Shown one piece after another: positions 8,934 to 18,066 of a DNA stretch of 63,598 nt. The notes below the pieces were generated by a model. The model ran no database searches, was not told the origin of the DNA, and saw only the letters and a list, made by a program, of their open reading frames with translations. Both the position numbers and the translations under genes were made by a program. Origin of the DNA: RBG-16-64-43 sp964353865 (GTDB taxonomy: Bacteria; Chloroflexota; Anaerolineae; Anaerolineales; RBG-16-64-43); contig CAYGXJ010000064.1 of assembly GCA_964353865.1 (NCBI GenBank), forward strand, positions 1 through 63,598, given 5' to 3'. Position 1 is the stretch's first letter; each line of letters starts with the position of its first letter.

Positions 8934-11120
8934 ATGACCGAGAGAATCTCACGCCGTGATTTCCTCCGGCTGGGGACGGCCGGCGCCGCGACAAGTGTCC
9001 TCGCAGGATGCACCTCGCCTCGGCGCTGGGTGGTGCTGGAACCGTTTGTCCGTCCCCCCGAGCAGCAGCTCTCGGGGGTTGCCACGTGGTTTGCCACGAC
9101 CTGCCGCCAGTGCCCGGCCGGCTGTGGTGTGATCGTTCGCCTCATGAATGGGCGCGCGGTGAAGTTGGAGGGCAACCCCGAGCATCCGCTCAACCGCGGC
9201 AAGCTGTGCGCACGCGGTCAGGCTGGGCTGCAGATGCTCTACCACCCGGATCGTCTGAGCGGACCACTGCTGCAATCCACGCGTGGTTCGCGCGAGTTCT
9301 CCGCCATCGATTGGAATGAAGGCATCAACCGATTGTTCAAGGCGCTGGAAAAGGCCGGCCCGGCCGTGGCGGTACTTGGCGGCGCAACCATGTCGGACCA
9401 CTTGTTCGACTTGTTCTCGAAGCTGCTGGCCGCCGTGGACGCTCCGGCGCCAGTGATCTACGACCTTTACACAGAACTCGGGGGCTACCGCATGCTTGCG
9501 CAAGCCATGGGTCAAGTCTACGGTCGCACAGCCTTGCCGGCTTACCGATTGGCGGAGGCGGATGTGGTCTTCTCCTTCGGTGCGGAGTTCCTGGGCACGT
9601 GGACGTCGGCCGTGCGCTACGGCGTCGAGTACGGCGCATTCCGCAGCCAGCCCTACGGCAAGCGGGGCCTGCTGGTCCACTTTGAACCACGCCAGTCCTC
9701 AACGGCCGTCACGGCCGATGACTACGTTCCCATTGCGCCGGGCAGCGAGGGGCTTGTGGCCGGGGTCTTGTTGCGGCTCATCGCAGACGGCAACCTGGGT
9801 TTGCCCGGACGCGCGGAAAGCGCGCGCGGGCTTGCGCCATCGCTGGATGTCGAACAGGCCGCGCGCGAATGTGGGATTCCACTGGAGGCGCTTCAACGAT
9901 TGGCTCGGCGTTTTGCCGAGGCAGAACATGCCGTGGCGATCCCCGGCGGCGCGCTGGCCGGGTCTTCGAATGGGATGCATGCCGCGCGAGCCATCGAGGC
10001 GCTCAACGTGGTGTCCGGGAGTGCGCCGGCCGGTGTGAACACAACGCCCCCCGACCTCGGTTTGGCGCGCAAGTCGCCCAATGCATTTGCGGATGTTCAG
10101 TCGCTCATCGCGCGCATGCGCGCCGGCGAGGTCCAGGTGCTTCTGGTGCATAGCACCAATCCGGCCTTCGAACTCCCCGAGGCGGCCGGGTTCCTCGAGG
10201 CGCTGGCCGAAGTGCCACTGGTCGTCTCGTTTGGCGCGATGGTCGACGAGACGGCTGTCTGGTCCGATCTCATCCTGCCCGATCGGTCGTATCTCGAATC
10301 ATTCGGCTACGAGGTGGTGTCGCCCGACTTCGGATCGCGGGTGGTTTCGAGCCAGCAGCCGGTCGTGACGCCGGTATTCGACGCGCGAGCCACGGGCGAT
10401 GTCCTGTTGACCGTGGCGCGCGGCATCCCGGCTGCCGCGGCTGCCATGCCCTGGGACGACGAGGTCGGCTACTTGAGCCAAATCGTCGCCGGCCTGCCCG
10501 AGGCGGCTTACCCGGCGTCGACACCGGAAGAAAAGCGCGCGCGCTTCCAGCAACACGGAGGTTGGTGGCAAGCGCCCGAGGAGGCGCCACCCACGCTTCG
10601 CCCGCAACCTTTCACCGTCACCGTGCAACGCGCTGCCTTCGACGGCAGCGAGTCCGACTACCCTTACTTCCTGCACGTCTATCCGTCGATATTACTCTCG
10701 GATGGGCGCGGTGCCTCCTTGCCCCTCTTGCAGGGTGTGCCCGACCCGATGACCACCCTCGCCTGGCAATCGTGGGTGGAGCTGCACCCCGCGACGGCCG
10801 AGCGATTGGAGATCCGCGACGGCGACCTGCTGCGAGTGACCTCGCCTCATGGCGAGATCGAGGCGGCGGCCTATGTCACCCCGGGTATCCGGCCGGATAC
10901 CGTGGCCATCCCCGCCGGGCAGGGGCACCAGGATTTGGGACGCTTCGCTCGTGATCGCGGTTCAAACGTGGTGCAGCTCCTGGGTGCGGCCCTCACCGAT
11001 GAGGGTGGAGGCTTGCGCTGGAACGGCGTGCGAGTGGCCCTGGCTCGCACGGGAAAGCGCATCGCCACGGCTTCACTGGAGAGCAAAGTGGGTGTCACGG
11101 AGGGGTTGGGCTATGAGTGA
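8934..11120 (+). CDS. actB1: Molybdopterin-oxidoreductase-like ActB1 subunit of alternative complex III
   Basis: A 728-residue protein with a Tat signal (SRRDFLRLG) followed by a lipobox-like VLAGC, so it should be exported folded and possibly lipid-anchored. The body resembles the catalytic subunit of molybdopterin oxidoreductases, as does the B1 half of ActB. It keeps a complete N-terminal iron-sulfur ligand set (CRQCPAGC near residues 61-68, then KLCARGQ), which many ACIII ActB proteins, as I recall, do not use. ActB is often one B1-B2 fusion; here it is split. The RBS TAGGAGAG precedes the ATG, and the stop overlaps the next start (ATGAGTGA), indicating translational coupling. Confidence 0.83.
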   Translation: MTERISRRDFLRLGTAGAATSVLAGCTSPRRWVVLEPFVRPPEQQLSGVATWFATTCRQCPAGCGVIVRLMNGRAVKLEGNPEHPLNRGKLCARGQAGLQMLYHPDRLSGPLLQSTRGSREFSAIDWNEGINRLFKALEKAGPAVAVLGGATMSDHLFDLFSKLLAAVDAPAPVIYDLYTELGGYRMLAQAMGQVYGRTALPAYRLAEADVVFSFGAEFLGTWTSAVRYGVEYGAFRSQPYGKRGLLVHFEPRQSSTAVTADDYVPIAPGSEGLVAGVLLRLIADGNLGLPGRAESARGLAPSLDVEQAARECGIPLEALQRLARRFAEAEHAVAIPGGALAGSSNGMHAARAIEALNVVSGSAPAGVNTTPPDLGLARKSPNAFADVQSLIARMRAGEVQVLLVHSTNPAFELPEAAGFLEALAEVPLVVSFGAMVDETAVWSDLILPDRSYLESFGYEVVSPDFGSRVVSSQQPVVTPVFDARATGDVLLTVARGIPAAAAAMPWDDEVGYLSQIVAGLPEAAYPASTPEEKRARFQQHGGWWQAPEEAPPTLRPQPFTVTVQRAAFDGSESDYPYFLHVYPSILLSDGRGASLPLLQGVPDPMTTLAWQSWVELHPATAERLEIRDGDLLRVTSPHGEIEAAAYVTPGIRPDTVAIPAGQGHQDLGRFARDRGSNVVQLLGAALTDEGGGLRWNGVRVALARTGKRIATASLESKVGVTEGLGYE

Positions 11121-11889
11121 GTTGGAGACACACCTCTTGGATCGAGGTCAGGGCGCCGCGGCGGCGCCCAAGACTGAGCTGCCGTCTCACAAATGGACGA
11201 TGCTGATCGATCTCGACAAGTGCACCGGCTGCAACGCCTGTGTCGTGGCGTGCCATGTCGAGAACAATGTGCCCATACGCAGCGAGCGGGAAGTGATCCG
11301 CGGCCACGGCCAGCATTGGATCCGCATTGAGCGCTACTGGGAGGGGGAGGGCGACACGCAGCGGGCCACCTTCTTGCCCATGCTGTGCCAACAGTGCTCC
11401 AATGCGCCGTGCGAGCCGGTCTGCCCGGTGTACGCTTCGGTGCATAGCGAGCGCGAGAATCTCAACCTGCAGGTCTACAACCGCTGCGTGGGCACGCGCT
11501 TCTGTGGCAACAACTGCCCGTACCGGGCACGCGTGTTCAACTGGTTTGCGCCTCAGTTTGAAGGGTCGATCACCGAAATGCTTAATCCGGACGTGACCGT
11601 GCGCAGCGGAGGTGTGATGGAGAAGTGCACCTTCTGCGTGCAGCGCATCCGCCGCTCGGAGGAAGATGCATTGGTGGAGGGACGCACGCTGCGCGACGGC
11701 GACGTCACGCCGGCCTGCGCGCAGACCTGCCCGACGAGCGCGATTGTGTTCGGCGATCGCAGCGATCCTGAGAGCCAAGTGGCGCGCCGGTTGGGCGGGC
11801 AGCGCGAGTTCCAGGTGCTCGAACATCTAGGCACCGCACCCAACGTCTACTATCTCAAGGCGGGAGGGTCCGATGGCGGAGCAGGCTAA
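11113..11889 (+). CDS. actB2: Four-cluster ferredoxin-like ActB2 subunit of alternative complex III
   Basis: A 258-residue protein with four cysteine clusters typical of the electron-transfer subunit of the Psr/ActB family: CTGCNACVVAC, CQQCSNAPCEPVC, CVGTRFCGNNC, and CTFC with a distal CAQTC. These should hold three [4Fe-4S] and one [3Fe-4S] or a fourth [4Fe-4S] centre, linking ActB1 and the NrfD-type membrane subunit. It has no signal peptide of its own and is presumably co-exported with the Tat-bearing ActB1. The ATG overlaps the actB1 stop by eight bases. The following actC starts inside its 3' end. Confidence 0.85.
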   Translation: MSELETHLLDRGQGAAAAPKTELPSHKWTMLIDLDKCTGCNACVVACHVENNVPIRSEREVIRGHGQHWIRIERYWEGEGDTQRATFLPMLCQQCSNAPCEPVCPVYASVHSERENLNLQVYNRCVGTRFCGNNCPYRARVFNWFAPQFEGSITEMLNPDVTVRSGGVMEKCTFCVQRIRRSEEDALVEGRTLRDGDVTPACAQTCPTSAIVFGDRSDPESQVARRLGGQREFQVLEHLGTAPNVYYLKAGGSDGGAG

Positions 11890-13333
11890 CCTCGAATCAC
11901 CGGTCTGGAACCGGCCCGTGCCCGAGGACCCGGAACTCGCCGCACAGGTGCGCGAGATCCGCGAGAAGCATCTGCTGCAGGATGCGCGCCCGCCGCGCGA
12001 AGTAGCTGAGAAGGTGCTCGGCCCGATGGCGCGTTTGGGGCGCGTCTTCTGGCTTGCCTTTGTGGTGCTCGGCGGCCTGGCCGCGACCTGGATCGCCACC
12101 TGGGCCTACCAGGCCTACCAAGGCATGGGTGTCACGGGGCTCAACCGCACCATCATGTGGGCGCCGTATATCGTCAACTTCGTGTACTTCATCGGCATCG
12201 GCCATGCGGGCACCTTCATCTCGGCTGCGCTGCGCGTGCTCAAGTTCGAATGGCGCGCTCCCATCAGCCGCGCCGCTGAAAGCCTCACCGTTTTCGCCCT
12301 CATCGTAGCCATGACCATGCCCCTCATCCATATGGGCCGGGTGTGGAAGTTCTACTGGATGCTCCCCTTCCCCAATCAGCGCCAACTCTGGCCGGACCCT
12401 CGCTCGCCGATCTTCTGGGATATGACAGCCATCTTCACCTACCTCTCATGCAGCGTACTCTTCATGTACCTGGGAATGCTGCCGGATATTGCCATCGCAC
12501 GCGAGAAGGCCAGCGGCTGGCGCAAGCGCGTGTACACCGCGCTGGCCCTCGGTTGGCGGGGCACCGAGCGTGAGTGGAAGAACCTCGACACTACGCTCAA
12601 CATCTTCTCCTACGGCATCATCCCGGTGATGTTCTCCGTGCACACCGTCGTCTCGTGGGATTTCGCCATGACCCTTCAACCAGGGTGGAACAGCTCGATC
12701 TTCGGCCCGTACTTCGTCATCGGCGCGCTGTACTCCGGTGTGGGAGCCGTGATCATCATCATGGCCATCTTGCGTAAAGCGCTGCACCTGGAGTACTTCC
12801 TGCGCGAAGAGCACTTCAACGCCATGGGCAAGTTCCTGCTCATCCTCTCCTTCACCTGGGTTTACTTCTACTTCAACGATTACCTGCTGCCGTGGTACCA
12901 CAAGGAACCGATCCTGAGCGTGATCTTCCGTTTGTTCACTTCCGGCTGGGCGGCGCCCCTGTGGTACACGATGCTCATTGCCAACATCCTCATCCCCTGG
13001 GCCACGCTCTGGTCGCGCAAGGTCCGCTCGTCGATCCCAGCGCTGGTCGCGGTCGCGCTGCTGGTCCAGGTGGGCATGTACATCGAGCGCTATCTGATCG
13101 TGGCGGTGATGCTGGGTTACCCCGAATTGCCGTTCAACTGGTCGGTGTACATCCCGCGCCTGCCGGAGATCCTCATCACCCTGGGTGTGTTTGGGTTTGT
13201 GGCGCTGGGAATCACCGTGCTCAGCCGCTTGGTGCCAATCATCCCCATCTGGGAAGTGGTGGAAGGACAGTTGCTGCAAGGAACGCGGCGCATCGGGCGG
13301 GCCATCTTCCCGGCCAAGACCGAAGTGGACTAG
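11873..13333 (+). CDS. actC: NrfD/PsrC-type membrane subunit ActC of alternative complex III
   Basis: A 486-residue polytopic protein with about ten hydrophobic segments, beginning after a charged 60-residue N-terminus. Segments such as YIVNFVYFIGIGHAGTFISA and the later FSVHTVVSWDFAMTLQPGWN are characteristic of the PolC/NrfD family, including residues of the quinol site. ActC provides quinol oxidation and possibly ion translocation. The start ATG at 11873 lies 17 bases inside actB2, so the two are coupled. It ends 9 bases before the next gene, which has its own GGAGG site. Confidence 0.9.
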   Translation: MAEQANLESPVWNRPVPEDPELAAQVREIREKHLLQDARPPREVAEKVLGPMARLGRVFWLAFVVLGGLAATWIATWAYQAYQGMGVTGLNRTIMWAPYIVNFVYFIGIGHAGTFISAALRVLKFEWRAPISRAAESLTVFALIVAMTMPLIHMGRVWKFYWMLPFPNQRQLWPDPRSPIFWDMTAIFTYLSCSVLFMYLGMLPDIAIAREKASGWRKRVYTALALGWRGTEREWKNLDTTLNIFSYGIIPVMFSVHTVVSWDFAMTLQPGWNSSIFGPYFVIGALYSGVGAVIIIMAILRKALHLEYFLREEHFNAMGKFLLILSFTWVYFYFNDYLLPWYHKEPILSVIFRLFTSGWAAPLWYTMLIANILIPWATLWSRKVRSSIPALVAVALLVQVGMYIERYLIVAVMLGYPELPFNWSVYIPRLPEILITLGVFGFVALGITVLSRLVPIIPIWEVVEGQLLQGTRRIGRAIFPAKTEVD

Positions 13334-13342
13334 GAGGCAGGC

Positions 13343-14371
13343 ATGGCCGACATTCAACTGCTGGGGTTCTTCAACGAAGCCACGCCCACGGCCGAGGTCA
13401 TTGAACGCCTGCGCCGATCGGGCCTGAGTGACGATCAGGTCACGGTGATAAGCGGTGTGCCCTACCAGCCGCGTATGCTGCGCCGCCCTGCCATCACCAG
13501 CCGCATCGCTGAGTTTGCAGGCGTGGGGGCGCTAGTCGGCGTAATGCTCGGGTTGGCGATCACCATCGGGACCTACCTGCTTTACGCGCTACCCGTCGGC
13601 GGCCAGCCGCAATACCCGATCCCGACGACGTTGATCGTCGTCTTCGAAGTGACGATGCTGGGCATGATGTGGGCGGCCTTCGGTGGATTCTTCGTCGTCA
13701 ATCGCCTGCCGGTCTTCGGCAAACCGCCATTCGATGAGCGCATCGTCGATGGATCGATCGGCGTGTTGGTCGTGGTGGAAGAAGGACGCGCGGCCGAGAT
13801 CGAGCGTCTACTTCGCGAGGCCGGGGCGAGCGACGTGCGCCGCTTCGATCAAACGGCTCGCGCGAATCGGGCAACGTGGATGAAGGTCATGGGCGGCCTG
13901 GGCGCGGCCGTCACGCTGGCCCTGGTCCTGGTATTGCTCCTTGCCTACGATGTGATCAAGATCCCCTTCCCGACCAACATGGCCGACACGGTTTCCATCG
14001 CGCACCTTCAGGGACCGCGGCTAGCCGCGCCGGCCGAGGCCGTTCCGGTCCAAGGCCCTGTGTTCATTGCCGGCCAACCGGCCTTTGCGCCAGTGGCCTC
14101 TTTACCGGCCTCCATTCAGCGTGGGCAGGTTCTGTTTGGAATCAATTGCCTCATGTGCCACGGTGAGATGGGGCAGGGCAATGGACGACTGGCTACCTAC
14201 TTCAACCCCAAACCGGCGGACCTCACGGGCGAGAAGGTGCGCGCCTACTCCGACAGCGACATCTACCTGGTCATCTCGCTGGGCCGCGGGCAGATGCCGA
14301 GTCTGGCCGAGAATCTCTCTCCCGCCTTGCGCTGGGACGTGATCAACTACGTGCGCAGCCTGCAGAAGTAG
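13343..14371 (+). CDS. actDE: ActD (DUF3341) fused to a C-terminal monoheme cytochrome c
   Basis: A 342-residue protein. Residues 1-175 are the DUF3341/ActD fold (IQLLGFFNEATPTAEVIERL, two membrane hairpins, and GFFVVNRLPVFGKPPFDE). A third membrane segment (residues about 180-205) leads into a cytochrome c domain with CLMCH near residue 270 and a distal Met ligand candidate (GQMPSL). ActD and the small cytochrome ActE are usually separate. Here they are one polypeptide, which would tether the exit heme to the complex. The RBS CTAGGAGG precedes the ATG. Confidence 0.83.
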   Translation: MADIQLLGFFNEATPTAEVIERLRRSGLSDDQVTVISGVPYQPRMLRRPAITSRIAEFAGVGALVGVMLGLAITIGTYLLYALPVGGQPQYPIPTTLIVVFEVTMLGMMWAAFGGFFVVNRLPVFGKPPFDERIVDGSIGVLVVVEEGRAAEIERLLREAGASDVRRFDQTARANRATWMKVMGGLGAAVTLALVLVLLLAYDVIKIPFPTNMADTVSIAHLQGPRLAAPAEAVPVQGPVFIAGQPAFAPVASLPASIQRGQVLFGINCLMCHGEMGQGNGRLATYFNPKPADLTGEKVRAYSDSDIYLVISLGRGQMPSLAENLSPALRWDVINYVRSLQK

Positions 14372-14422
14372 CGCGCATTGCGGCCCGGTGCGCGCGTCGC
14401 GCCCGGCGGACAGGAGGACCTC

Positions 14423-14857
14423 ATGCCACATCGGACTCTCATGACCCTGGCTGCGCTCGCTGGGCTGCTGGCTATGGTGGCCTGCGTTGCCAACCCGCAG
14501 TTGCCCGCTCCCACTCCGATCGCCCCGGTGGCCGGTCCCCTGGCCACGCTCGATCCGCGCCTGAGCGCGGCCGCCAGACCGATCGCTTCCGGCGAAGCAG
14601 GCGATGCTGGTGCCGGCGGAGAACTCTTCCAGAAGACGTGCAGTGCTTGCCATGGTCCGGAAGGTGTTGGGTTGACCGCCCCCTCGCTTAAGACGAGCAC
14701 ATTCGTTGCAGGCGCCAGCGACCAGGAGCTCTTCAACACGATTGCCAAAGGACGCATCGAGAAGGGCATGCCCGCATGGTCTAGCGCCGCTGGCGGTTTG
14801 CTCTCCGGCGATCAGATCCTCGCCCTGGTGGCCTACGTGCGCGGGCTTCAAGAATAG
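14423..14857 (+). CDS. Lipoprotein monoheme cytochrome c
   Basis: A 144-residue protein with a lipoprotein signal (LLAMVAC lipobox at about residue 20), a Pro/Ala linker, and one cytochrome c domain with CSACH and a Met ligand candidate (KGMPAW). It ends the ACIII operon and probably takes electrons from the fused ActD-cytochrome, acting as ActE or as the carrier to a terminal oxidase encoded elsewhere. The start at 14423 follows CAGGAGG. An earlier in-frame ATG at 14378 would hide the signal sequence. Confidence 0.83.
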   Translation: MPHRTLMTLAALAGLLAMVACVANPQLPAPTPIAPVAGPLATLDPRLSAAARPIASGEAGDAGAGGELFQKTCSACHGPEGVGLTAPSLKTSTFVAGASDQELFNTIAKGRIEKGMPAWSSAAGGLLSGDQILALVAYVRGLQE

Positions 14858-14975
14858 CCGGATTCCTCGATGCGGTCGCCAGATGAGGAGAGGGTCCCGC
14901 TTGGGGGGTGAGCAAGCCGAGACCCCGCGCCGGATCGAGCCCGTGAGAGGCATTGCGCGCGGTCCTACATGATAC

Positions 14976-15011
14976 ACAAGGCCCCCTCTGCTTGACGAGG
15001 GGGCCTTTGTA
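14976..15011 (+). terminator. Intrinsic terminator after the ACIII operon
   Basis: The stem GGCCCCCTC (14980-14988) pairs with GAGGGGGCC (14997-15005) around an 8-nt loop and is followed by TTTGT. The flanking ACAA can pair with TTGT, so it may also serve the convergent bactofilin gene. Confidence 0.8.
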
Positions 15012-15062
15012 TTGTCAGACCATGGACCCTGCGAATTCGCGAGGCTTGGGCTCTCGCCCGGC

Positions 15063-15467
15063 TCAGGAGGAACCATCTTCGCTGGACGTTTCGGGCTCTT
15101 CCGCATCTTGCATCTGTACCCGGCCCTTGAGAAAGCCGCCCTCTTCAGTGCTCAGGCTGCCGGTCGAGACGTCGCCCCACACCCGGCCGGTGCGGGTGAT
15201 GTGCACGCGAGAAGCGATGATATTTGCCTGCACGGTGCCGGCGACCGATATCGATTGGGCGCGGATTTCCTCCGAGATGACTTTGGCTGTCTCGCCGACC
15301 ACCAATAGCCCCTCGAGCTGGATCTTGCCCTCGAAGCTGCCCTCCAGCCGTACACCGCCCTTGCCAGTAAGGCTCCCCTGCAGAGAGATGCCTGGCCCGA
15401 GGACACTCTCGACCTTGGCCGCCGGGCGAATCGTGTCGGGTACCTTGGGATTCTCTTTGCGCAGCAT
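15063..15467 (-). CDS. Bactofilin
   Basis: A 134-residue polymer-forming cytoskeletal protein. The central region has the repeated hydrophobic/glycine pattern of the bactofilin beta-helix (SLQGSLTGKGGVRLEGSFEG, then IQLEGLLVVGETAKV, and ITRTGRVWGDVSTGSL), flanked by short disordered tails rich in charged residues. Bactofilins form non-polar filaments that position wall or morphogenesis enzymes. The ATG at 15467 follows GGAGG. It lies 62 bases downstream of the ThiS-like gene on the same strand. Confidence 0.9.
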   Translation of the reverse strand: MLRKENPKVPDTIRPAAKVESVLGPGISLQGSLTGKGGVRLEGSFEGKIQLEGLLVVGETAKVISEEIRAQSISVAGTVQANIIASRVHITRTGRVWGDVSTGSLSTEEGGFLKGRVQMQDAEEPETSSEDGSS

Positions 15468-15529
15468 CTAGCCTCCGCCAGCCCGCTCATGCGGGCCGGT
15501 GACGTATCACATGACCAATGATAACTGGC

Positions 15530-15805
15530 TCAGCCGCCGCCGATTGCCAGAATGAGGTCGAGCACATCCGCGTCGTGGATCAGCGGCGGCGCGCCTCTTT
15601 CTCCCCGCCACTGGGTGCCGTTGATTGTCACGACCAGATGTTCGGCAGGCTCTCCCCCATCGCCCAACAGAGATGGACCAAGCTTAGGATGCAGGCGGAC
15701 GATTTGTGCCAGGACCTCGGCCAGCGGGGTCGGCTGGAGGAGATCGAGGGTCAACGAGCGCGACCCCGCCTGAAGGCGAAGATAGGAGTACAGACGGATT
15801 TCCAT
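15530..15805 (-). CDS. ThiS/MoaD-like sulfur-carrier protein
   Basis: A 91-residue beta-grasp protein (MEIRLYSYLRLQAG at the start, DADVLDLILAIGGG at the end). The C-terminal Gly-Gly-Gly fits the ubiquitin-like carriers that are adenylated and thiocarboxylated for sulfur transfer in thiamine, molybdopterin, tungstopterin or cysteine pathways. The partner E1 is not in this window, so the pathway is unknown. Its RBS TGAGG precedes the ATG, and it follows the DegV gene by 33 bases, suggesting cotranscription. Confidence 0.75.
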   Translation of the reverse strand: MEIRLYSYLRLQAGSRSLTLDLLQPTPLAEVLAQIVRLHPKLGPSLLGDGGEPAEHLVVTINGTQWRGERGAPPLIHDADVLDLILAIGGG

Positions 15806-15838
15806 GACCTCAGAAGACTCGAGACCGATGCCGGCGGC

Positions 15839-16696
15839 TCAAACTGCGAAGAAGCTGACGCCCACGGTGCCCGGGCCGGAGTGCACGGCGAGTGCCGGCG
15901 AGAGGCTGCCGGTGACTACTTCCACGCACTCGATGACGCTCTCGAACACGCGGCGCAACTCGCCGGCTTCTTCGGGCGCGCCGACGTGAGTGAAGGCGGC
16001 GCGCACCTTGGCGCCCGCGCCGACAGACTTGCGAGCGATTTGCACCATGCGCGCATACGCCGTCGGCCGGGTGCGCGCCGCGCCCAGGGCTACGATCGAA
16101 CCCTCTTCGATGCCGATCAGCGGCTTGATGTTGAGCAGCGACCCCACCAGGTGCTGGGCCCGCCCGATGCGCCCGCCCATGTAGAGATAGCGCAGCGTGT
16201 CGGCGGTCTGAATCATCATGGCGCGGCGCGAGACCTCTGCCGCGCGGGCCGCCACCTCGCTCAGGACTGCGCCTTGAAGCGCAGTGCGTGCGGCCTCGAT
16301 AGCTGCCCAACCGTGCGACATGGCCACGCGCAATGTGTCGATCACCTCCACCTGGACTTCGGGCATCTTCTCGCGCAGCATCGCGACGGCCGCTTTGCAG
16401 GATTGGTAGGCGCCGCTCCCCTTGGAGGTCATCGTCAGGGCGACGATCTGCTTCGTCGTTCGGGCCAGGTTCTGTAGACCGGCCAGGTAGTCGCCGGGGC
16501 TGGGGTTGGCGGTGGTGGGCAAGGTGACCGCCTGGCGTAGGTAAGTGACGAATTCATCTGGACTGATATCGACCATGTCCCGCAGGGTCTCTAGGCCCCG
16601 ATGCACGTAGTAAGGCACGAGGCGGATGCCCAGGTCCTTCACCATGGACTCGGGGATGGCGGCCGTTGTATCTGTGAGAATGCCAACACTGGACAT
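15839..16696 (-). CDS. DegV family fatty-acid-binding protein
   Basis: A 285-residue DegV/FakB-type protein, a family that binds a fatty acid and presents it to a fatty-acid kinase or related enzyme. Family marks are the N-terminal ILTDTTAAIP, TTANPSPGDY, the TMTSKGSGAYQ segment, and the C-terminal HSGPGTVGVSF. The RBS GGGAGA precedes ATG at 16696. It is one of two DegV paralogues here (the other at 23215-24081). The two are clearly diverged, which fits specificity for different acyl chains. Confidence 0.88.
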   Translation of the reverse strand: MSSVGILTDTTAAIPESMVKDLGIRLVPYYVHRGLETLRDMVDISPDEFVTYLRQAVTLPTTANPSPGDYLAGLQNLARTTKQIVALTMTSKGSGAYQSCKAAVAMLREKMPEVQVEVIDTLRVAMSHGWAAIEAARTALQGAVLSEVAARAAEVSRRAMMIQTADTLRYLYMGGRIGRAQHLVGSLLNIKPLIGIEEGSIVALGAARTRPTAYARMVQIARKSVGAGAKVRAAFTHVGAPEEAGELRRVFESVIECVEVVTGSLSPALAVHSGPGTVGVSFFAV

Positions 16697-17355
16697 GCCA
16701 GATCTCCCGTGGCACCGGCGAATAGTAAACCGTGCGGTTCTGTCGCGCGTGCAAATTCACGGCGGGGGTGAGTATGCCGTCGGCCCAAATAGAAGTATAG
16801 CGCAAGAACCACAGTTGCCCGGTGTTCGGCCGGGACCGATCGAGCGACAATGCTTAAGGATTCGTCCTGAGGCTGCCGCCGCATGCGGCACGCTTCCGGC
16901 TGTGGGGTGGACCGCCCCCGCCGCGCCCGGATCTTGCCACTGGCCCTCGGCCAGCGTATCAGGCAAGGAATCAATCCGCCTAATTCGTCAAGAGCCATGC
17001 CAGGCGCCTTGGCCTCCCAGCACCTCCCGGGGACCCCCTCGGACGATGCCACACAACTTGCGTTTTCACTTCTTCTGGATGATAGTACCGATGGGGCTTC
17101 CGTCAGAGACTCTTGGCCCAGTGTCCGTCTCATAGCAGCTGGTCAATCACCGATTGCACTGGAACTTGTAAGTCGAGGTTGTCTGACCGGGACAAGGCGG
17201 TTGTCCCTTCGAGGCGGCGCTCGCACAGGGCGCCGCGGATGCGGCCAGGCACGGTCGGTGCCTCACGTCCTGGGGGATTCCCCATGCGGCTGGCTCCATA
17301 CCGCCGAGTGACCGTCGCCGCGGTTTCCGTCTGTTCGGCCCAACAGGAGGACATC
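16697..17355. other. Intergenic region without a recognisable gene
   Basis: This 659-bp divergent spacer separates degV (minus) from the helix-hairpin-helix gene (plus). I see no supported reading frame. A 7-bp hairpin (GGGACAA / TTGTCCC, 17189-17207) lies in the leader side of the plus-strand gene. A TATACT box on the minus strand near 16797-16802 may serve degV. Confidence 0.4.
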
Positions 17356-17757
17356 ATGAAACTGATCGATATCGAAGGAATTGGCCCGGCCTTTGCAGGG
17401 AAATTGAAAAAGGTAGGGATCCGCTCCGTGGAAGGGCTCCTGAAAGCGGGCGCCACTCCCAAGGCGCGGAAGCAAATCGCCAAGGATGCTGGCTTCCAGG
17501 CGCGGACGATTCTTGAATGGGTCAACCGGGCGGACCTTTATCGCATCAAGGGCGTTGGCCGGCAGTATTCCGACCTGCTCGAGAAGTCCGGAGTCGACAC
17601 GGTCGTCGAACTCGCGCAGCGCGATCCCGCCAAGCTCTTCGTGACGATGGGCGCAGTCAATCTCAGGAAGAACCTGGTCAATCAGATGCCCACCAAAAAG
17701 CAGGTCGGCGCCTGGGTCCGGCACGCAAAGCGGTTGCCGAGAATCGTCCGATACTAG
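17356..17757 (+). CDS. DUF4332-type helix-hairpin-helix protein
   Basis: A 133-residue protein made of tandem helix-hairpin-helix units: IEGIGPAFAGKLKKVGI at the start and IKGVGRQYSDLLEKSGV in the middle. This is the pattern of DUF4332 proteins, which resemble the HhH cores of DNA-binding proteins. It probably binds nucleic acid without sequence specificity, but no function is established. The ATG at 17356 follows AGGAGG. It stands alone between divergent neighbours and is closed by a strong terminator. Confidence 0.82.
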   Translation: MKLIDIEGIGPAFAGKLKKVGIRSVEGLLKAGATPKARKQIAKDAGFQARTILEWVNRADLYRIKGVGRQYSDLLEKSGVDTVVELAQRDPAKLFVTMGAVNLRKNLVNQMPTKKQVGAWVRHAKRLPRIVRY

Positions 17758-17840
17758 AGGCCGGGGTATGACCCCGCTCAACTCCTCGGGCGAAAGACCA
17801 GACCCGAGTTGAAGGGGGCGATGCGGCGAGGAACAGTAGT

Positions 17841-17878
17841 AGGAGCCGGGGCCAACATGGCCCCGGCTCCTTTGTACT
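17841..17878 (+). terminator. Intrinsic terminator of the HhH gene
   Basis: A perfect 13-bp stem AGGAGCCGGGGCC / GGCCCCGGCTCCT encloses a 5-nt loop (AACAT). It is followed by TTGTACTT and starts 84 bases after the stop codon. Confidence 0.85.
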
Positions 17879-18066
17879 TCGGCTCATGCGGCCGGCGTTG
17901 CCCGCCGGCGGAACTGGCTGCGACTTGCGCGCCGGTCCTCTTGCGAGCACTGGACCCAGCCGCGCAAGGCCGGTCGTGAATTCGGCGCGGCAGCGTGATC
18001 TTCCCATGGTGACCGTTCAAAGTCGGCCGACTCGGCTGCGCGGCTTGTGGACCCGGTTTGCGCACG

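Noticed and set aside
12446..13357. Long minus-strand open frame opposite actC
   Set aside because: Its translation is rich in His, Asp and Gln, typical of antisense of membrane-protein codons, and actC has strong family support.
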